From: Pelecanus crispus
Taxonomy: Eukaryota; Chordata; Aves; Pelecaniformes; Pelecanidae
Assembly: GCF_030463565.1 (NCBI RefSeq)
Contig: NC_134652.1
Span: forward strand, 18,329,397 to 18,393,396
Direction: 5' to 3'
Length of the DNA stretch: 64,000 nucleotides
The first letter of the stretch is position 1; each line of letters begins with the position of its first letter. The notes beneath the pieces were generated by a model. That model had not been told where the DNA came from and made no database searches. It was given only the letters and a program-made list of their open reading frames with translations. Positions 40,901 to 49,044 of the stretch are shown one piece after another. The position numbers and the translations under genes were made by a program.

Positions 40901-42374
40901 AAGTGGTGAAGAGGTGAGGTGATGTGGGTTTTTTTTTTTCCTAACAGTTTTCAGTTATATACCTTTAATAAGCAAGGCTTAAGATATACTGCACTATGAC
41001 CAAAAGGATTCTTCATGTATCAGGATGAAAGTATACCCTATATGACTGATCTATCAAGCTAGAGAAACCAGTGTAACATCAGCTCCTGCATAATGTCAGT
41101 AACTAAAACCACAGATCAAGTTTAAAACATACTCACAGAACTGTTTTGAAAAGTTATCAGGATCAGAGCTGCAGCTGCTAGATCAATTGTCCAGTTGATT
41201 ATAGTCCTCTAGTCACCATCTACCTAAGACTCTAGTTAAATTGTGAAGGAAGAACAGCCATGCTAAAAAAAAAAAAAAAAAAAAGCCCCACAAAAAACCC
41301 CACCAAAACCAAAACAAACAAAAAAACCCAAAACCATAAACCCAAAAACCTCGATCAAAAATGAGAATGATAGTACTTTTAATCCTATTTTCACATAAAG
41401 AAAATGTTAAATTCTAGTTCTAGAGTGCAGAAATCACTGGTTGGCTATTGTACCACACAGATAATTACTCTGACAGCAAACCGGAAACTTGGAACCCAAA
41501 TACCAATAAAAACTGTTTGTTATCACTGCACAGAGTAGGCTTTTCAGGGATGTGAAAGTAGGCTTGCCTTAGCCTAATTATCTGCCTCCCAGGCAACAGT
41601 TTTGAGGTTACAGAATAAATAATAGCCTGGAGCTCATCTGGCCTTCAACAAAGGGTCAAAAATGACCTCAGGAGAAAAAGAGGAAGATAGCCCAAAAATC
41701 TGTATTTGACCAAAGACCAAAAGGAAAAGCAACATATCAAGCAGATATTGGATATTAATTTACAGTGACAAACATGAAAATTGCATAACTAAAACAGTTC
41801 TCATTGATGACTGGCTGCACCATACTACTCCTGGAGATTGCCCTACCTCTAACTGAGGTGGTTGAACCACAGATGAAGCAGCTTCCAAACTGCCACAGTC
41901 TGCAGCCTGGTATATATTAAGGTAAACTGAAAGCGGTGTCAGTTTAATATGCCATGTAACAACCTTTCCGATTCAGTTTGTGCAGGTGGCAATCACAAAT
42001 GGAAAGGAGCATGAGATGAGGCTAGCGGCCATAGTATCTTCCATTGTCCAAATTTAATCTGTTTATGACTAGTATCAGGCCTAAGAGCAGGATCAGTGCT
42101 CTTACTAAAAGGCAGAGCATTTCACTTGGTAACACTCACAGCTCCGCTCTCTTCAATGGTGGGAAGAAGCAAAGAGAAAAAGATGATGCAGTGATTACTG
42201 TCAATATTAGAGCATTAAAGGAAGCCAGCACTAATTTTTTCTTTCTCTATCCAGCGCTTTGACAGTGTTGCTGAAATAGTAGAGAATCATCAGCGCATCT
42301 CCCTGGTTCTAATTGACAGTCAAAACAATACGAAAGACTCGACAAAACTGAAACACATTGTAAGAGTTTCTTAA
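12452..42374 (+). CDS. BLNK: BLNK, B-cell linker adaptor protein (21 coding exons, 5' end missing)
   Basis: BLNK (SLP-65/BASH) is the cytoplasmic adaptor that SYK phosphorylates after B-cell receptor engagement; its phosphotyrosines recruit PLCG2, BTK, VAV and NCK, and its SH2 domain binds phosphotyrosine partners. The 21 exons total 1564 nt and join without a frame break, giving 520 residues plus the missing N-terminus. In order they encode a basic leucine-rich helix, an acidic QWSDDF segment, tyrosine motifs YENP, YVVP, YEPP, YIVP, YIEP and YEVP, a PKVPPKPK SH3 ligand, a long proline-rich linker, and an SH2 domain with FLIRKS in place of FLVRES. Human BLNK has 456 residues; the extra length lies in the linker, spread over small exons. 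Introns not listed separately hold nothing I can name. Exon positions are given individually. Confidence 0.95.
18847..18891. repeat. Degenerate GGTTT-rich simple repeat
   Basis: The tract is built of irregular GGTTT and GGTTTT units followed by GGGTTTGGGG. It lies inside a BLNK intron. It resembles telomeric DNA only in composition; the TTAGGG unit is absent. Confidence 0.8.
19604..19759. repeat. TA/CA microsatellite cluster with inverted repeat
   Basis: The segment consists of alternating TA, CATA and CACA units, including ACACACACACA near 19728. Within it, AACAGGAGTA at 19645-19654 is perfectly complementary to TACTCCTGTT at 19698-19707, with AT-rich alternating purine-pyrimidine sequence between. 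The arms could form a cruciform. Confidence 0.85.
20376..20425 (+). CDS. BLNK: BLNK exon: KKKTPPSLPQRDYAS segment
   Basis: This 50-nt exon lies between tttacag and gtaagg. It carries a run of 11 adenines encoding the lysines of LKKKTPPSLPQRDYAS, which aligns with KAPPSVPRRDYAS of human BLNK. It enters after two carried bases and leaves one. The A11 run is a slippage-prone coding homopolymer. Confidence 0.92.
21419..21459 (+). CDS. BLNK: BLNK exon: acidic QWSDDF segment
   Basis: This 41-nt exon sits between gtctag and gtaagt and encodes EHADNEDDQWSDDF. The QWSDDF core matches the mammalian protein just before the first tyrosine motif. It ends in phase 0. Confidence 0.93.
22346..22502 (+). CDS. 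BLNK: BLNK exon: three N-terminal tyrosine motifs
   Basis: This 157-nt exon between tttctag and gtagtt encodes three SYK-type sites. YENP has its Tyr codon at 22355, YVVP at 22391 and YEPP at 22427. They correspond to human Tyr72, Tyr84 and Tyr96, which in that protein recruit VAV/NCK, PLCG2 and BTK. The exon continues to FPISRGEYA and leaves one base. Confidence 0.95.
22503..23734 (+). other. BLNK intron, 1.2 kb
   Basis: I see no additional exon, RNA gene or mobile element. The open frames are short and without recognisable domains. Confidence 0.75.
23735..23904 (+). CDS. BLNK: BLNK exon: proline-rich SH3-ligand region
   Basis: This 170-nt exon lies between ttaaaag and gtaatg. It is rich in Pro, Ser and Lys and ends in AAKPKVPPKPKECSDDE. 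The PKVPPKPK stretch matches PQVPPKPKG of human BLNK, a proline-rich site of the type bound by SH3 domains such as those of GRB2 and PLCG. It ends in phase 0. Confidence 0.94.
24415..24496 (+). CDS. BLNK: BLNK exon: YIVP and YIEP tyrosine motifs
   Basis: This 82-nt exon between ctcatag and gtgagt encodes DNYIVPVDNDDDNYIEPTES and a short tail. The Tyr codons are at 24421 and 24454. They correspond to human Tyr178 and Tyr189 (YVVP, YIHP). One base is carried to the next exon. Confidence 0.95.
24719..24762 (+). other. Exon-like segment of uncertain use in BLNK
   Basis: The segment has a strong pyrimidine tract and acceptor (tctccctcag) and a donor (gtatgt). In the frame carried from 24496 it reads SVSKSSPYTTRKIFM. 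It ends in phase 0, but the next exon (25259) needs one carried base, so ordinary inclusion would give an immediate TGA. It would join in frame to 27376. It may be a poison exon, part of an alternative splice, or chance. Confidence 0.35.
25183..25240. repeat. TG/TA/CA microsatellite
   Basis: The tract mixes TGTGTG, TATATATA and GCACACA units. It ends about 20 bases before the acceptor of the next BLNK exon at 25259, so length change here could alter the branch-point region. Confidence 0.8.
25259..25339 (+). CDS. BLNK: BLNK exon: linker segment
   Basis: This 81-nt exon between gttttag and gtatgt encodes SPVNRFMKTTKSAPHTSPKP and SLTSDMQ. The PVNRFMK start resembles PMVNRSTK of human BLNK. It enters with one carried base and leaves one, so it is symmetric and could be skipped without a frame change. 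Confidence 0.92.
25340..26793 (+). other. BLNK intron, 1.5 kb
   Basis: I see no exon, RNA gene or mobile element. Short A-rich runs are the only simple sequence. Confidence 0.7.
26794..26819 (+). CDS. BLNK: BLNK micro-exon with YEVP motif
   Basis: This 26-nt exon lies between tcctacag and gtaagg and encodes EVYEVPEEE. The Tyr codon is at 26799. A YxxP site in an acidic context is typical of SYK/BTK-type adaptor sites, but I do not recall a counterpart in human BLNK. The frame is kept on both sides only when the exon is used. Confidence 0.85.
27376..27404 (+). CDS. BLNK: BLNK micro-exon: EKLSPPPVTR
   Basis: This 29-nt exon between cttacag and gtaacc encodes EKLSPPPVT plus two bases of an Arg codon. 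It belongs to the proline-rich linker. Frame continuity with the exons on both sides is the main support. Confidence 0.85.
27728..27823 (+). CDS. BLNK: BLNK exon: linker, His/Met-rich
   Basis: This 96-nt exon between taatag and gtaagt encodes FTKPLPCMPAQNMDHSHMH followed by NMTRESPKLDTS. KPLPCMP is a possible SH3 ligand. It enters after two bases and leaves two, so it is symmetric and could be skipped without a frame change. Confidence 0.87.
28610..28652 (+). CDS. BLNK: BLNK exon: RNILPVPRNRLHPKA
   Basis: This 43-nt exon between tttccag and gtgagt encodes NILPVPRNRLHPKA after completing an Arg codon, and ends in phase 0. LPVPRNR has the proline-arginine spacing of an SH3 ligand. Confidence 0.87.
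28653..31083 (+). other. BLNK intron, 2.4 kb
   Basis: I recognise no exon or RNA gene. A run of 23 guanines lies at 29646-29668. Overlapping open frames of about 120 codons on both strands near 30491-30869 have no recognisable domains and no splice context. Confidence 0.75.
29646..29668 (+). repeat. G23 homopolymer in BLNK intron
   Basis: Twenty-three consecutive guanines stand in otherwise AT-rich intron sequence. On the coding strand such a run can form a G-quadruplex in DNA and in the pre-mRNA. The true length is uncertain because such runs are prone to sequencing error. Confidence 0.9.
31084..31108 (+). CDS. BLNK: BLNK micro-exon: DHEANNDE
   Basis: This 25-nt exon between attacag and gtaagt encodes DHEANNDE and leaves one base. 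It is acidic and short. Support comes from good splice sites and frame continuity. Confidence 0.82.
31414..31486 (+). CDS. BLNK: BLNK exon: linker NHSFSNTQESRF segment
   Basis: This 73-nt exon between tctctag and gtgagt encodes NHSFSNTQESRFPTG followed by AAPSPLPRG. APSPLPRG resembles the APSPLPRAG stretch of human BLNK, which supports the assignment. It leaves two bases. Confidence 0.9.
31915..31968 (+). repeat. T29 run followed by G-rich tract
   Basis: Twenty-nine thymines are followed directly by GGGG-T-G7-A-G6-A-GGAGG at 31944-31968. The G tract has four or more G-runs with one-base spacers, a strong quadruplex pattern on the BLNK sense strand. It lies 169 bases before the next exon. Confidence 0.9.
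32138..32168 (+). CDS. BLNK: BLNK micro-exon: KKTSNAVNSP
   Basis: This 31-nt exon between tctgcag and gtaagt completes a Leu codon and encodes KKTSNAVNSP, ending in phase 0. It probably corresponds to the GKKPTTPL part of the human linker, but the match is weak. Frame continuity is the main support. Confidence 0.85.
32169..33214 (+). other. BLNK intron, 1.0 kb
   Basis: I see no exon, RNA gene or mobile element. A poly-A run lies near 32936-32951. Confidence 0.7.
33215..33257 (+). CDS. BLNK: BLNK exon: KPCLPSREALTANE
   Basis: This 43-nt exon between attgcag and gtaaat encodes KPCLPSREALTANE and leaves one base. It is in the linker ahead of the EKP-AERRRGSS segment that aligns well with human BLNK. 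Confidence 0.88.
33580..33860. other. GC/CpG-rich patch inside BLNK intron
   Basis: The patch is GC-rich with many CpG dinucleotides, unlike the surrounding AT-rich intron. It holds two perfect inverted repeats: 11-bp arms at 33624-33634 and 33653-33663, and 9-bp arms at 33666-33674 and 33692-33700. A good donor (GAGG|GTAAGA) ends at 33714. It could be an intragenic CpG island, an alternative promoter or an enhancer. The open frame from 33547 does not join the next BLNK exon in frame, so I do not call it coding. Confidence 0.5.
34051..34129 (+). CDS. BLNK: BLNK exon: EKPTAAERRRGSS segment
   Basis: This 79-nt exon between actacag and gtaaaa encodes EKPTAAERRRGSSQELLLPP followed by LPSGAQ. It aligns with EEKPIPAERHRGSS of human BLNK, a clear landmark. 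It leaves two bases. Confidence 0.93.
34598..34629 (+). CDS. BLNK: BLNK micro-exon: KPLLQKSSILP
   Basis: This 32-nt exon between tttcag and gtaagt completes a Lys codon, encodes PLLQKSSILP and leaves one base. It corresponds to the QKPIPLP region of the human linker. Confidence 0.88.
34630..35974 (+). other. BLNK intron, 1.3 kb
   Basis: I see no exon, RNA gene or mobile element here. Confidence 0.7.
35975..36054 (+). CDS. BLNK: BLNK exon: serine-rich segment before SH2
   Basis: This 80-nt exon between tttctag and gtataa encodes KVPEAANRSLGTSPHSSISS followed by ISSTADQ. The serine-rich stretch corresponds to SFSSNSTISEQ just before the SH2 domain of human BLNK. It ends in phase 0. Confidence 0.93.
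36055..39660 (+). other. BLNK intron, 3.6 kb
   Basis: I recognise no exon or RNA gene. A poly-A run lies near 37328, and a 15-bp direct repeat (GTACCACTCACTCCC) occurs at 38521-38535 and 38542-38556. Confidence 0.75.
38521..38556. repeat. 15-bp direct repeat, 21-bp period
   Basis: GTACCACTCACTCCC occurs at 38521-38535 and 38542-38556, separated by AAGTGA. It is within the intron before the SH2 exons and looks like a small tandem duplication. Confidence 0.8.
39661..39744 (+). CDS. BLNK: BLNK exon: start of SH2 domain
   Basis: This 84-nt exon between tttctag and gtaggt encodes DAGVHSKAWYAATCDRKMAE and DALYRSNK. The WYAATCDRKMAEDAL stretch is the first helix of the SH2 domain. It is exactly 28 codons in phase 0. 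Confidence 0.96.
40758..40913 (+). CDS. BLNK: BLNK exon: SH2 core with phosphotyrosine pocket
   Basis: This 156-nt exon between ctttag and gtgagg encodes the SH2 central sheet. DGSFLIRKSSG holds the phosphotyrosine-binding Arg at the FLVRES position. PYTLVVFYNRRVYNIPIRFI and QYALGREKSGEE follow. It closely matches human BLNK and is in phase 0 at both ends. Confidence 0.97.
40914..42254 (+). other. BLNK last intron, 1.3 kb
   Basis: I see no exon. A poly-A run passes into an A/C-rich tract at 41265-41350. Confidence 0.75.
41265..41350. repeat. A20 run plus A/C-rich simple sequence
   Basis: Twenty adenines are followed by about 65 bases composed almost only of A and C (CCCCACAAAAAACCCC and similar). 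No retroposed body precedes the run, so I read it as simple sequence rather than a retrogene tail. Confidence 0.75.
42255..42374 (+). CDS. BLNK: BLNK last coding exon: end of SH2 and stop
   Basis: The exon starts after atccag and encodes RFDSVAEIVENHQRISLVLI, DSQNNTKDSTKLKHIVRVS and TAA. It matches the C-terminus of human BLNK nearly residue for residue (SVAEII-NHQ, LVLIDSQNNTKDST). Confidence 0.97.
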   Translation, partial: RFDSVAEIVENHQRISLVLIDSQNNTKDSTKLKHIVRVS

Positions 42375-43010
42375 ACCAACTGAACTGCTAAAATGAAGAC
42401 TTTTTTAACCATTTATTTCAACATCCCAAAACGTGGATCAGGTATTAAAAGAAGAAAATCCAGAATGATGGAAAATACTCTTTAAGAGCACCTACTGAGT
42501 AGTAAGAGATGCATTTCATAAAGTTCAACCCCACGTCACTTTTATCAGAAAACCACTTGTCTTTAACGCAAGAAGCCAAAGCAGATATACTTTCATCTGT
42601 GATTTCCATCTGTGACAACATGGATATTCAAAGTCACATGAAGAACAACTGCATACCACAGCCTGGTCCTTTGACTGCTATTTAAAGATAGATTTCCTGT
42701 AGGATGTTTTCACTTTAAAAATGAGAATACCCACAGTGATCTACTCATTCCATGTGTTACGTTTACCACAGATCACTGCTTCCAGCAATTTCTTTGTGAA
42801 GTGCACAGCCCCAGAAGTTAAAGCAACTCGACCTAATGCACCACTGTGTACAAGCTGAAAATAGGACTGTACTTCATGTGATTAGTGGCAATAAAGCTGT
42901 CTGAATGTTTTCAATTAATGGACATGTGTTGTCCTTTTCCTCGGCTTTACACTGTATCATTGATGTTTTTGTATTTTCAAATGTGCAAATAAAATTAAAA
43001 TATTGTAAAG
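42375..43010 (+). promoter_or_regulatory. BLNK: BLNK 3' UTR with two polyadenylation signals
   Basis: Two AATAAA hexamers follow the stop codon, at 42890-42895 and 42988-42993. A GT/T-rich stretch downstream of the first (tgtgttgtccttttcc) fits a cleavage signal. The transcript end is therefore probably near 42915 or near 43010; I cannot tell which dominates. Confidence 0.7.
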
Positions 43011-46000
43011 TCAGTAGTGTATAGAAGCATTGCTGGATCATGTTTCTTAGCGTTCTTCCAGCAAAAAAACACCATTCACTATCACGGATGTTTTAATGTA
43101 TATATTTGTATGTGCTCCTTCACAAGTTCTGTTTTTATGAAAACTGTTGCTTTTTACAGCTTTAGCATATATATTTGGCTTAATAGCTCTCAAATCTTTT
43201 GTCTTCAGATTGCCTACTGTTGGTGACCCAAGCACACTGCTTCATTGCTAAACCAATTACCCACTCAATTCTTGCAGAATTACTGTTCACAGACACACAC
43301 AAAACAACCAATCCTTTCTTTTTTTCAAGCCTGTTCTATCACAGCGGTTTACTTATTGTATTATTGCAAACAAAGTAATTTCCACAAAGGTTAAAGTACT
43401 GAAAATTAAGTTGATGAATGTATAAATTGCACGAATGAAACACTTTAACAACTGTTCCTAAATTAGTTCTATAGGTGTTTGATTTCACTCATCCTGAAAC
43501 CTCATCTATCTTAAAAGTATTTTCCAAAACTGACACTCTATACACACCTGCTTTGTTCTTTTTGTTCCAGATTAGGCAGCGTTCTCTAGGATTATCTGCA
43601 AGGCATTTTAGGCAAGACTTGCAAAGTCACTTAGAGCTATGTTGTAGCTGTATTCTGCAACTACTTCCTTGTGGTTTTGATCAATTACTTCTACAAGTAA
43701 TGCATCTGTCTTCTAGAAAGATCTGCTTACTAATATGATGAAGATGTTCAGCACCTACCTTGCTGTGTCTCAGCTTCTTCCCTCCGCAACACAGATAATA
43801 CTTACCCCAGATGTGAAGCAAATGAGACACTGGCAAGTAAGAAACAATCTATACAGACTTTACACAAGCCTGCCTATGACAGACTGTTCACAGTACCACA
43901 TAAATGCTACGTTTAGTATATTGTTCAGTTGGTATCAGTTAGTATTATGCTAACACTATGCTTAGTACTAGTGTAATGTTTAGAACATCAAGATTGCCAC
44001 ATCAAGATCTCAAAATTAACAAAAGTTATTAGTCTCTGCAAGCTTAATTTACTCCATATATGCACACTGATATTATTTAGTTACACGAAACATCACTTTA
44101 GAAGGTTACCATTTCAAGCAATACTCACAAGGGAAAATACTCCGTGAAAAAGCAGCCATTCAGTATTTAGCTTTTCTTTGCGTTCATGTAGAGTCCTTGC
44201 CTTATTCACCCATGTACTGCACAGTATTTAAACTTTGTTCTTGACATAACTGTTTCTTGTTAACGTCTATATGTTGTTCCTCACAAAAGTGTCTAGGTTC
44301 TTCAAATGTTTCTGAGTTAAATGTGTAGTATCACCATCATTCTAGAACTGGGGAAGAAAAAGGCATGAAAAAATAAAACTCAAGTGTAGCTAGGCTCCCA
44401 CGTGAGAGACTAAGTATCAGTTTTTTAAGGTAATTAGCAATACTGAGCCCTTTTCATACTCAAAGCACTCTGCTCCTGCCCCTCAGCATTACATGTAACT
44501 TTGTGGCTGATACACAAATAACAAATATACACCAGAAAAACATTCAAACACTTTTCTTTTTAGCCACGTTCCTACATCATTACAGGGGTACCTTACAGTT
44601 TTGACAACAAAATGATGCAGGATTTGATAGGCAACACCACCTTCCACAAAATAATCCATTCATCCTGAGACGAGAACACCCTAGGCACAAAATAAGGCTC
44701 CATGGAGCTGGGGACGACACCACCACAAACAAACAAAAACACCAGTATGTGATTATCTATTTTACTATACTCACAGTTTTATACAGCAAGCAGACCAGTT
44801 ACTCTGCTTTCCATACCCCAGATAGATCTTTTATAGCTTGAGCAGACTGTGGTGTAGACATATTTTGAAACAATTTTAGCTGGAGAAAAGAAAGGTTTGA
44901 GCAAGGGAAAAATACAAGCTTCCATTTTGCAAGGATATAAAATAAATTAGCACTCAGGATGGAGCATGCTGCTATGTTAAAAAATCCTGATGCTATTGAT
45001 TCAGCAGCCAATATAGAATCTAGGAAATGGTAACTCAGTGCAATCCTATACCTGACAATTTATCTTACAACTGTTGATGTGCCAGCAGCTGCCACTAGTT
45101 AATGCCGTCATAATGCTGGTGTTTCCACCAGGTAGCAGGTATGTCAAGTCTGAACTCTGACAGACGTACCAACACACCTCTTCCCCCATATTTCTTTGAT
45201 ATTGTTAGCTAATTTCTCTTCCATATAATTGTCATTAACTGAATAGCTAGGGAAAAGAAAAAAAGGAAGACCTAAAGTTACTAATATACACAGGAGCAGA
45301 AGTGTTGTCTGCCTACCTGATACAGAAAGAAGAGTACAATGAGTACTGCAAAGCATTCCTGACAATGTTGTTCCATGAAAGGAGTAAAAAAACTTCTATT
45401 CTCAAAAATCCAAGTGTTCAGACATGAAAGTTACAAAACTACATTCCTCCTTCAATCTCAACGACCAGAAGCAGGCAGATTCTTAGGAAGTGGTGTAAAA
45501 AAAAAGGTCTTACATGCCAACAGCCCTGGTACAAACACTGAACACAAGGTTTTTGCTAAAACATTGGAGTTGCCAAGGAAGAGAAACCATGACTTACTGA
45601 CTAATACACATCCTGCAAAGAATACACAATGGGATAGACTTTAGGCCTCTTTAAGGCCACTTCACACAAACACATGAACACTGTACAAATAAGGCTTAGG
45701 CCACTTAAGTATATATTTACAAAACATTTTCTCAGAGGAAAAACACTTGTTGACCCTGCACTTGCACCTATTTCTGCATGTCCCAAAACACTATAAGCAA
45801 GTTAAAGTTTTCTTATCTTGCTATATGCACAATGTTACAAGCTACCTTAAAATGTTACAGTTGCAAAGTCAAGCACTCAAAATCAAGACACTCTCCAAAT
45901 CAGGTTACCTGTGCAACCTTAATTTCTCACATCAAATATATCCATTACAATAGAAGCATTAAATATGTGATCATTGACTATTTTTCCATGTGGATTTATA

Positions 46001-48240
46001 TATTTCATTTGGTTCACATGGTACTTCAGAGAGAAATCGTAGCTGTGTAATGAAAGACTGTTGTTTGTAGGATATTTGCAAGATATCTTTCCCATTTACT
46101 GAAGATGCTGAGAAATGCGCAAACAAACATTGCAGGAGTCAGCCAGTAAAAAGATAGCCTCATATTGCTAAAGCAGTTGAACATTTCATTGAAGAACTGT
46201 CTATTGTCCCTGCACCTTCTATTGCACTATCCACTGTGATGCTGGTCAGATCGCTTAAGCCAAACTTTCTCCTGACAATCATTAACTGTGATCTTCATTC
46301 TGTGGAAGTCTCACTTGAGATTCCTTGAAATCTGACCTGCAGAAGTGCCAAACTCTTAGGACCTCAAACAAAGCATTATGGAAAAGCTCGTAAGAAAAAG
46401 AAGAATTATATATTCAGAACAGTACTTGAGCAATGTGCACTAAATAATACAAGGACATAATTGAGGGTGGGGAAACAAAATATTAAATCATTGCTCAAGA
46501 GGGAGCAACAGTTCTCTGCACTGAATGAGATGGATGTCCACGGACAGTGACACATGACAATGAATTGAGATTGTATAAAACAATCTTATTTCAACATTTC
46601 CTAGCTTTACAATGTTCCTTTTCACAGTATTGTTTAAGGTTACCCAATTCATAGGAAAACAAGCTGGAGGGAAAAAAATTTCCAGTGACAGTTGTCACTC
46701 TCGTGATTCGTCAATATAGAGAAAACCCCCTAACTCTACAGCAGAATTTCCACCTCAATGCTAAGTAACTGTTAACAAAAATTGGTCATCCTTGGTAAAG
46801 TTGCACCGAGTAGGTTTTAGCAACAAACTTCACAGATATTTCTGGGAAAGAAGGCAATGGCAATGTCCACAAATCAGGGGTTCAATTTCAGGGTTTATAG
46901 GAAAGCAAGCTGAGGCAGCCAATAGACCCTTCCAGTCAAAAAAGCTCAACACATTTTTGTCCTTTCCTAATGCTGTTTCTTTCTACTGTTTCTTTCTAGC
47001 GCATTTCCTCACCACTACACTAGTCTTCTTCAAGCCAAATTCATGGCTCATGTCAGAGCTCAAGCCCACTGTGCAGCACAAAATGATCCGATTTTGATAC
47101 AGAACACGCACCAACTGTATATTCATTCACCCAAACTACGCTGCCTTGACTGTCTCAGGTACTTCAGTTGACTCCCATACATAACTCACTAGCTACAAGG
47201 CTAGTGTGCGTCTTCCTGCCAACAGACACATCAAGAAAAAAACCTACAGCTACTGAAGTCATTTTTAGTAATTTTTTAAAATCATTTTCATTATAACACT
47301 TTTTAAAACATAAGTCGAATTCTGTTACCAGTGACATCCCTGTGACATCCATAAAAGACTTCTAATTGTTTCATTGGCAGCAAGTTATTTTTCAGTTTCA
47401 CCCTACGGAAATAGTCACAGAGAACTACCCCTGGGCTTGCACACAATCGAAAACCTCAGAGATATAAATGCCCCAGTCCTCTCCAAGTCCAGTATTCAGT
47501 TTTGACAGTTTTTCCATCAATACTTTGGGAAGCTGACTTACACACCTAAGATGTAATCTTCCGGTACTTGGGCAAAAGGTGCCATACGGTAAGGACACTC
47601 CCACTAAAGACTGGATTTAGCCTCCGGGTTCATTAAGAATCTGGAGGACAAAGCCTCTAAACATAGTAATTACTGTGGATAATGCTAACCTTCATTTGTA
47701 TACTCTCAGTCACCATGGATAAGATAAGGTCTTTCGTTTACACACCCTCACATAAACGTTAAGAAATGTAAAGCATATTCTCCCTTCGTCATTATCCCTA
47801 AAACTTTAAGTAGGAAGCAAGCAGGCTCCTAGGAATATTACCCTACTGGCCAGTAAAATGAGGAAGGAATAACTTCAGCCTTCGTTTTGCCAAACACCTG
47901 GTACCCTACAAAGCAGTTCATCTCAATAAGCAATAGTAGAAAATACTATTTAGTCATTATGGGGACAAATTACATCCACCTGGAATAAAACTGCAATGCA
48001 GCTACAGGCATGAAATGGTGCTTTGCACTTCACCATATCCTGGCCTTCCTATAGTGTTTGTGGCAGACATAGTATAAAACAAAATAAAAACATTTCCTAT
48101 AAATGCTCACAGTCATATTCTGTAAACACAAATTATAGCAAATTTAATAGTGACAGAGTCAATACAGATTAGGAATGTTCACCATTCTTAAACACCATAT
48201 ACATTATGAATATATATACTGTATATTTTCAACATATTCC
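43011..48240. other. Convergent intergenic spacer
   Basis: This stretch lies between the 3' ends of BLNK and ZNF518A. I recognise no gene, RNA gene or mobile element. On the - strand a 34-codon open segment (43608-43712) has an acceptor-like TAG before it and ends in TAA; it is described in the findings. Parts may belong to extended 3' UTRs. Confidence 0.6.
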
Positions 48241-49044
48241 ATTCTCAGGCTCACCGTATTAACACAATTGTAACATGTTTTATTAATTTATATGAAAAAT
48301 ACTTCACTAAGAAAGTAGACAAACTGCACAGAAATAGTACAAGTGTCATGTGCATAGCAATATAGCTTAAAGCATTCACATATGGCTTTGTTTAAATGAA
48401 ACTATTGGGGAAATGGCCCTATATGGACCTATGGTTACACAGTTGACATAATGTAAACTGCTTCACATCTTTTAGGCACTTGCTAACAATAGTGTTCAAT
48501 CCCTGAAAAACAAAATCAAGAGCTAACAAGTGAAAATAACAAAAATCCCAGGGTAACAGCTGCATGTAGTTGAAAAAATTTTTAAAATTGGTTTTAGTAG
48601 TGCATGCACAGAACTGAAAAATGGGGGGGGGGGGGGGGGGGGATAATTTCTGTGCAAGAATTATACCAAATAACTGAAAAGTATAAAAATATTTACATGT
48701 TTAGGTTTTTTTAAATATGTACAGAACAACAGCCCTGAAGACTCATTCTATAGAATAAAAATATAGGACATGATAGTAGTAACAAAAAATAATATATATT
48801 TTTATGGAATTGTATTTGCAGTTAGTTACAAGTTATCTAAACCACAAAGCTCCTTGATCTACCTCAAAGCTCGATGGCAATAGAGAATCTGCTCTTCCTT
48901 TTAAAATACAAGCACTTTGCATCATTTTTAAACTTCAGTTACAATACTGAAATACAAACCAAAATTACTTGTGTATCCTAATTCAATTGATTCTCTTTTT
49001 AAAAAACTGTAATGTATGGTATTTGTTTTCTTCACTGGTCATCA
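48241..49044 (-). promoter_or_regulatory. ZNF518A: ZNF518A 3' UTR, candidate polyadenylation signal
   Basis: The sequence after the ZNF518A stop is AT-rich. A - strand AATAAA lies at 48279-48284, about 760 bases past the stop. A 20-base G run on the + strand at 48623-48642 would be C20 in the mRNA. Other weaker signals exist, so the end is only a candidate. Confidence 0.45.
48623..48642. repeat. G20 homopolymer (C20 in ZNF518A mRNA)
   Basis: Twenty consecutive guanines on the + strand. If the 3' UTR reaches the signal at 48279, the run is transcribed as poly-C, the kind of target bound by PCBP proteins. The exact length may be a sequencing artefact. Confidence 0.9.

Noticed and set aside
41265..41350. 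Poly-A run as the tail of a processed pseudogene.
   Set aside because: No retroposed body or target duplication is visible upstream; the tract grades into A/C simple sequence.
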